In this document: in pieces, positions 6,935 to 9,141 of the stretch
Position numbering within the stretch: position 1 is the stretch's first letter
Layout of the letters: each line of letters opens with the position of its first letter
From: Alphaproteobacteria bacterium
Lineage (GTDB): Bacteria > Pseudomonadota > Alphaproteobacteria > Sphingomonadales > Sphingomonadaceae
NCBI GenBank assembly: GCA_028293005.1
Contig: JAQGLH010000223.1
Coordinates: 1-9,141 of the forward strand
DNA: 9,141 nucleotides
Reading direction: 5' to 3'
Made by a program: the position numbers and the translations under genes
Notes under the pieces: generated by a model
What the model saw: the letters and a program-made list of their open reading frames with translations, nothing else
Told to the model about the DNA's origin: nothing
Database searches by the model: none

Positions 6935-6940
6935 GGGAGA
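6935..6940 (+). promoter_or_regulatory. Ribosome binding site displaced from the isoaspartyl peptidase start
   Basis: GGGAGA is the best Shine-Dalgarno sequence ahead of the isoaspartyl peptidase gene. Its 6-base spacing fits the ATG at 6947, which opens a 12-codon reading frame (MRWADALGRCVG) ending in TGA at 6983-6985, not the in-frame start at 6973, which is 32 bases away. The leader stop overlaps another in-frame ATG (TGATG, 6983-6987). Confidence 0.5.
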
Positions 6941-6944
6941 CATG

Positions 6945-6981
6945 CGATGCGTTGGGCCGATGCGTTGGGGCGATGCGTTGG
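6945..6981 (+). repeat. Triple 13-base tandem repeat at the isoaspartyl peptidase start
   Basis: CGATGCGTTGG occurs at 6945-6955, 6958-6968 and 6971-6981, a period of exactly 13 bases with only the 2-base joints differing (GC, GG). Each copy contains ATGCGTTGG, encoding Met-Arg-Trp. Because 13 is not a multiple of three, the three ATGs (6947, 6960, 6973) lie in three different frames; only the third is in frame with the enzyme. Confidence 0.9.
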
Positions 6982-7941
6982 CTGATGACCTTGGGAGCGA
7001 TGATGATGAGCACAGCCGCGGCGGCACAGGATTGGAAGTTGGTGATCCACGGCGGCGCCGGGATCATCGAGCGCGCGCAGATGAAGCCCGATAAGGAGAA
7101 GGAGCTGCGCGCCGGGCTCGATCGCGCGCTGGAGGCGGGTGCGGCGCTGCTGGCGAGCGGCGGCAGCGCGGTCGACGCGGTCGAGGCCGCCGCCAAGGCG
7201 CTCGAGGACGATCCCAACTTCAACGCCGGGCGAGGCGCGGTCTTCACCTATGACGGCGGGCACCAGCTCGACGCCGCGATCATGGACGGCCGCACTCGCG
7301 CCGCCGGAGCAGTCGCCAACGTGAGCGGCACCAAGAACCCGATCAGCCTCGCACGCGCGGTGATGGAGCAAGGCGACCACGTCTTCCTGGGCGGCAAGGG
7401 CGCCGATCAATTCTCGCGCGAGCAGGGCCTCGAGCAGGTCGGGCCGGATTATTTCTCGACGCAGGAGCGGCGGCGCCAGCTCGACGAGCTCAAGGCGCGC
7501 GAGCATTCGGCGTTCGACACCGAGGTCAAATACGGCACGATCGGAGCGGTCGCGGTGGACAGCCACGGCCACGTCGCCGCCGCGACCTCGACCGGCGGGC
7601 TCACCGGCAAGCGCTGGAGCCGGATCGGCGATACGCCGGTGATCGGCGCCGGTACCTATGCCGACGACCGCGCCTGCGCCGTCTCCGCGACCGGTGCCGG
7701 CGAATATTTCATCCGTGCCGCGGTCGCGCACGAGATTTGCGCCCGGATGCGCCTCAAGGCCGAGGACGCCCAGGCCGCCGCCGACGCGGTGATCGCCGAC
7801 GTCGGCGAGCTTGGCGGCAGCGGCGGCGTCATCGTCGTGACGCCGGCCGGCGATACGGTCTATTCGTTCAACACCCCCGGCATGTACCGCGGCACGGCCT
7901 CGGCGAACGGGCGCGAGGTCGCGATTTTCCGGGACGAGTGA
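6973..7941 (+). CDS. Isoaspartyl peptidase / type III (plant-type) L-asparaginase, exported
   Basis: N-terminal-nucleophile hydrolase that splits beta-aspartyl (isoaspartyl) peptides and, usually more weakly, L-asparagine. The precursor cuts itself before Thr189 in KYGTIGAVAVD, which becomes the catalytic residue of the beta subunit. Residues matching the E. coli IaaA substrate pocket are present: Thr207, Arg217, Asp220 (TGGLTGKRWSRIGD) and Thr240-Gly241 (SATGAGE). The N-terminal half starts WKLVIHGGAG and contains NFNAGRGAV. With the start at 6973 the product is 322 residues and opens with MRWLMTLGAMMMSTAAAAQ, a plausible signal peptide, so it is probably periplasmic, unlike E. coli IaaA. 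Start choice is uncertain: 6922 adds 17 residues with no ribosome site, and 6985 drops four residues including the only Arg of the n-region. A hairpin terminator follows the stop by 7 bases. Confidence 0.93.
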   Translation: MRWLMTLGAMMMSTAAAAQDWKLVIHGGAGIIERAQMKPDKEKELRAGLDRALEAGAALLASGGSAVDAVEAAAKALEDDPNFNAGRGAVFTYDGGHQLDAAIMDGRTRAAGAVANVSGTKNPISLARAVMEQGDHVFLGGKGADQFSREQGLEQVGPDYFSTQERRRQLDELKAREHSAFDTEVKYGTIGAVAVDSHGHVAAATSTGGLTGKRWSRIGDTPVIGAGTYADDRACAVSATGAGEYFIRAAVAHEICARMRLKAEDAQAAADAVIADVGELGGSGGVIVVTPAGDTVYSFNTPGMYRGTASANGREVAIFRDE

Positions 7942-7948
7942 CGGTCGT

Positions 7949-7977
7949 TTCCTCCCCGATTCCCGGGGAGGAATTTT
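7949..7977 (+). terminator. Strong hairpin terminator after the isoaspartyl peptidase gene
   Basis: A perfect 10-base-pair stem, TTCCTCCCCG (7949-7958) with CGGGGAGGAA (7964-7973), closes a 5-base loop and is followed on the plus strand by TTTT (7974-7977). It begins 7 bases after the enzyme stop and lies between two convergent genes. It has the form of a Rho-independent terminator for the plus strand. Going the other way, 9 bases after the pal stop, only three U residues and then CGACC follow the stem, so termination of pal is less certain. Confidence 0.8.
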
Positions 7978-7986
7978 CCGGCTCCG

Positions 7987-8499
7987 TTATTGCGGGATCA
8001 CGGTCACCGCGCGGCGGTTCTGGGCCCAGGCGCTTTCGTCCGAACCAATCGCTTCGGGCCGTTCCTTGCCCCAGCTGATCACGGTCATCCGCGACGCCGC
8101 GATGCCGTGGCTCTGGAGGTAGTTCTTGGCCGCATTGGCGCGGCGATCGCCGAGCGCCAGATTATATTCGCGCGTGCCGCGCTCGTCGGCATGGCCTTCG
8201 ATCGTGACGCGGACATTGGGATAGCGCTGCAGCCACTGCGCCTGCGCATCGAGCACCGCGCGATCGCGATCGTCGACATCGTACATGTCGGTGTCGAACA
8301 GGATGCGGTCGGAAGGCACGCTGCGCAGGAAATCGGCCCGCGAGCCGGGGATGATCGCATTCTCGACGCCGGTGCTCGGCGGCGCCTGCGTCTCCCCCGT
8401 CGACGGCGCCGGGGGAAGTTCCGCCGGCGGCTTCTTGGCGCAGCCGGCGGTCATCGCGAGTGCGGCCGCGATCGCGGCGAGCTTCAGGGATGCGTTCAT
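7987..8499 (-). CDS. pal: Peptidoglycan-associated lipoprotein Pal
   Basis: Outer-membrane lipoprotein of the Tol-Pal system, which ties the outer membrane to peptidoglycan and helps its constriction at division. The 170-residue product has a lipoprotein signal peptide ending AMTAGC, with Cys20 as the lipidation site, then a Pro-rich linker (about 23-45). The OmpA-like peptidoglycan-binding domain covers roughly residues 60-170, with the signature TIEGHADERGTREYNLALGD (99-118) followed by RRANAAKNYL. The start at 8499 is supported by a strong AAGGAG (8506-8511) 6 bases upstream. The lipobox has Thr rather than Leu at -3, a mild deviation. It follows tolB by 41 bases on the same strand, the standard tolB-pal order, and its stop faces the isoaspartyl peptidase terminator. 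Confidence 0.96.
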   Translation of the reverse strand: MNASLKLAAIAAALAMTAGCAKKPPAELPPAPSTGETQAPPSTGVENAIIPGSRADFLRSVPSDRILFDTDMYDVDDRDRAVLDAQAQWLQRYPNVRVTIEGHADERGTREYNLALGDRRANAAKNYLQSHGIAASRMTVISWGKERPEAIGSDESAWAQNRRAVTVIPQ

Positions 8500-8540
8500 C
8501 GTCTTCTCCTTCGGTGCGAAACTCGTCTTGAGTGCGAGGC

Positions 8541-9141
8541 TCAGGGCAGCAACTGCCCCCAGGCCGGATCCGATCCGTCGAGCGGGGTGGGGATGCGGCG
8601 CTCATTGGTGCCGGTCAGGTCGACCTGCCAGACGCTCGACTTGCCGCCGCGGCCCTGGCTGGTCCGGAAGAACTGGATCACGCGGCCGTTGGGCGACCAG
8701 CTCGGCGCCTCGTCCTGCCAGCTGTTGGTCAGCAGCCGCTCGCCGCCGCCGTCCGGCGTCATCACGCCGACACGGAAGTTGCCGGCGATCTTGGTATAGG
8801 CGATCAGATCGCCGCGCGGGCTCCATTCGGGCGTCGCATAGCGGCCGCCGCCGAAGCTGATCCGGCGCTGGTTCGAGCCGTCGGCATTCATCACATAGAG
8901 CTGCTGGCTGCCCGAACGGTCGCTTTCGAACACGATCTTCGATCCGTCGGGCGAATAGCTGCCGCCGACGTCGATCGCGGGCGAGTTGGTCAGCCGCGTC
9001 GAGGAACCGCCGTTGACCGACACGCGGTAGATGTCGGTATTGCCGTTGACCGACATCGAATAGAGAATGAAGCGGCCGTCGGGCGAGATCCGCGGCGCGA
9101 ACGTCTGGTTGGCGCTTTCGGTCACCACCCGCTGCCGGCCG
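8541..9141 (-). CDS. tolB: TolB, C-terminal beta-propeller part (5' end beyond window)
   Basis: Periplasmic TolB binds Pal and colicin-type partners in the Tol-Pal envelope complex. Only the last 199 or so residues are in the window; full TolB is about 430-450. The visible part consists of beta-propeller blades with repeated SPDG-type turns: FAPRISPDGRFILYSMS, GGSYSPDGSKIVFESDRSG, TPEWSPRGDLIAYTKI and APSWSPNGRVIQFF, each followed by a strand such as DIYRVSVNGG or QQLYVMNADG. It ends normally with GSDPAWGQLLP and TGA at 8541. The reading frame is open through the window edge, and the GTG at 9126-9128 is an internal codon, not a start. The N-terminal domain and the rest of the operon (tolQ, tolR, tolA) would lie to the right. 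Confidence 0.96.
   Translation of the reverse strand, partial: GRQRVVTESANQTFAPRISPDGRFILYSMSVNGNTDIYRVSVNGGSSTRLTNSPAIDVGGSYSPDGSKIVFESDRSGSQQLYVMNADGSNQRRISFGGGRYATPEWSPRGDLIAYTKIAGNFRVGVMTPDGGGERLLTNSWQDEAPSWSPNGRVIQFFRTSQGRGGKSSVWQVDLTGTNERRIPTPLDGSDPAWGQLLP

Noticed and set aside
1..9141. Search for CRISPR arrays, tRNA genes, insertion sequences, toxin-antitoxin or defence genes
   Set aside because: No regularly spaced repeats beyond the 13-base triple, no cloverleaf-like sequence and no transposase, integrase or nuclease motifs were seen on either strand.

Overview
The window is GC-rich bacterial chromosome with dense, ordinary gene packing. The gene set (tolB-pal, ispG, hisS, a retropepsin-like aspartic protease, a periplasmic-type isoaspartyl peptidase), the strong G/C third-position bias and the protein sequences point to an alphaproteobacterium, most likely a sphingomonad. 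That placement comes from recognising the proteins, not from a search. No CRISPR array, tRNA, rRNA, transposase or phage gene is visible, and no gene-free stretch exceeds about 150 bases.

Layout, left to right. (1) hisS, minus strand, its 3' end cut off by the window edge, diverges from (2) a secreted amidase-signature hydrolase on the plus strand. (3) A long minus-strand block converges on the amidase with only 10 bases between stops. Read in its own direction the block is ispG (MEP isoprenoid pathway), a short CDF-type metal transporter, a single-domain aspartic protease, an EamA-family transporter, an SMR-family transporter and a TfoX N-terminal-domain protein. The last three are joined by two 4-base ATGA overlaps and are almost certainly one operon. 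(4) An isoaspartyl peptidase/L-asparaginase on the plus strand diverges from ispG and ends in a strong hairpin terminator. (5) pal and the C-terminal half of tolB, minus strand, form the end of the tol-pal envelope operon.

Functionally this is mostly housekeeping: tRNA charging, isoprenoid synthesis and outer-membrane integrity. Between these sit small transporters and exported hydrolases. Two predicted exported enzymes act on amide or isoaspartyl bonds (the amidase and the isoaspartyl peptidase), and one predicted exported or anchored aspartic protease lies between them.

I found no new multi-gene defence or mobile system. The most interesting signals are small. A 13-base unit is present in three tandem copies exactly at the start of the isoaspartyl peptidase gene; it places three ATGs in three reading frames and moves the in-frame start away from the ribosome binding site, which could make expression depend on repeat number. 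Others are a probable leaderless promoter for ispG, a CDF transporter lacking the cytoplasmic domain and with Cys in the metal site, and a guanidinium-exporter-like SMR protein with a substituted binding-site tryptophan.
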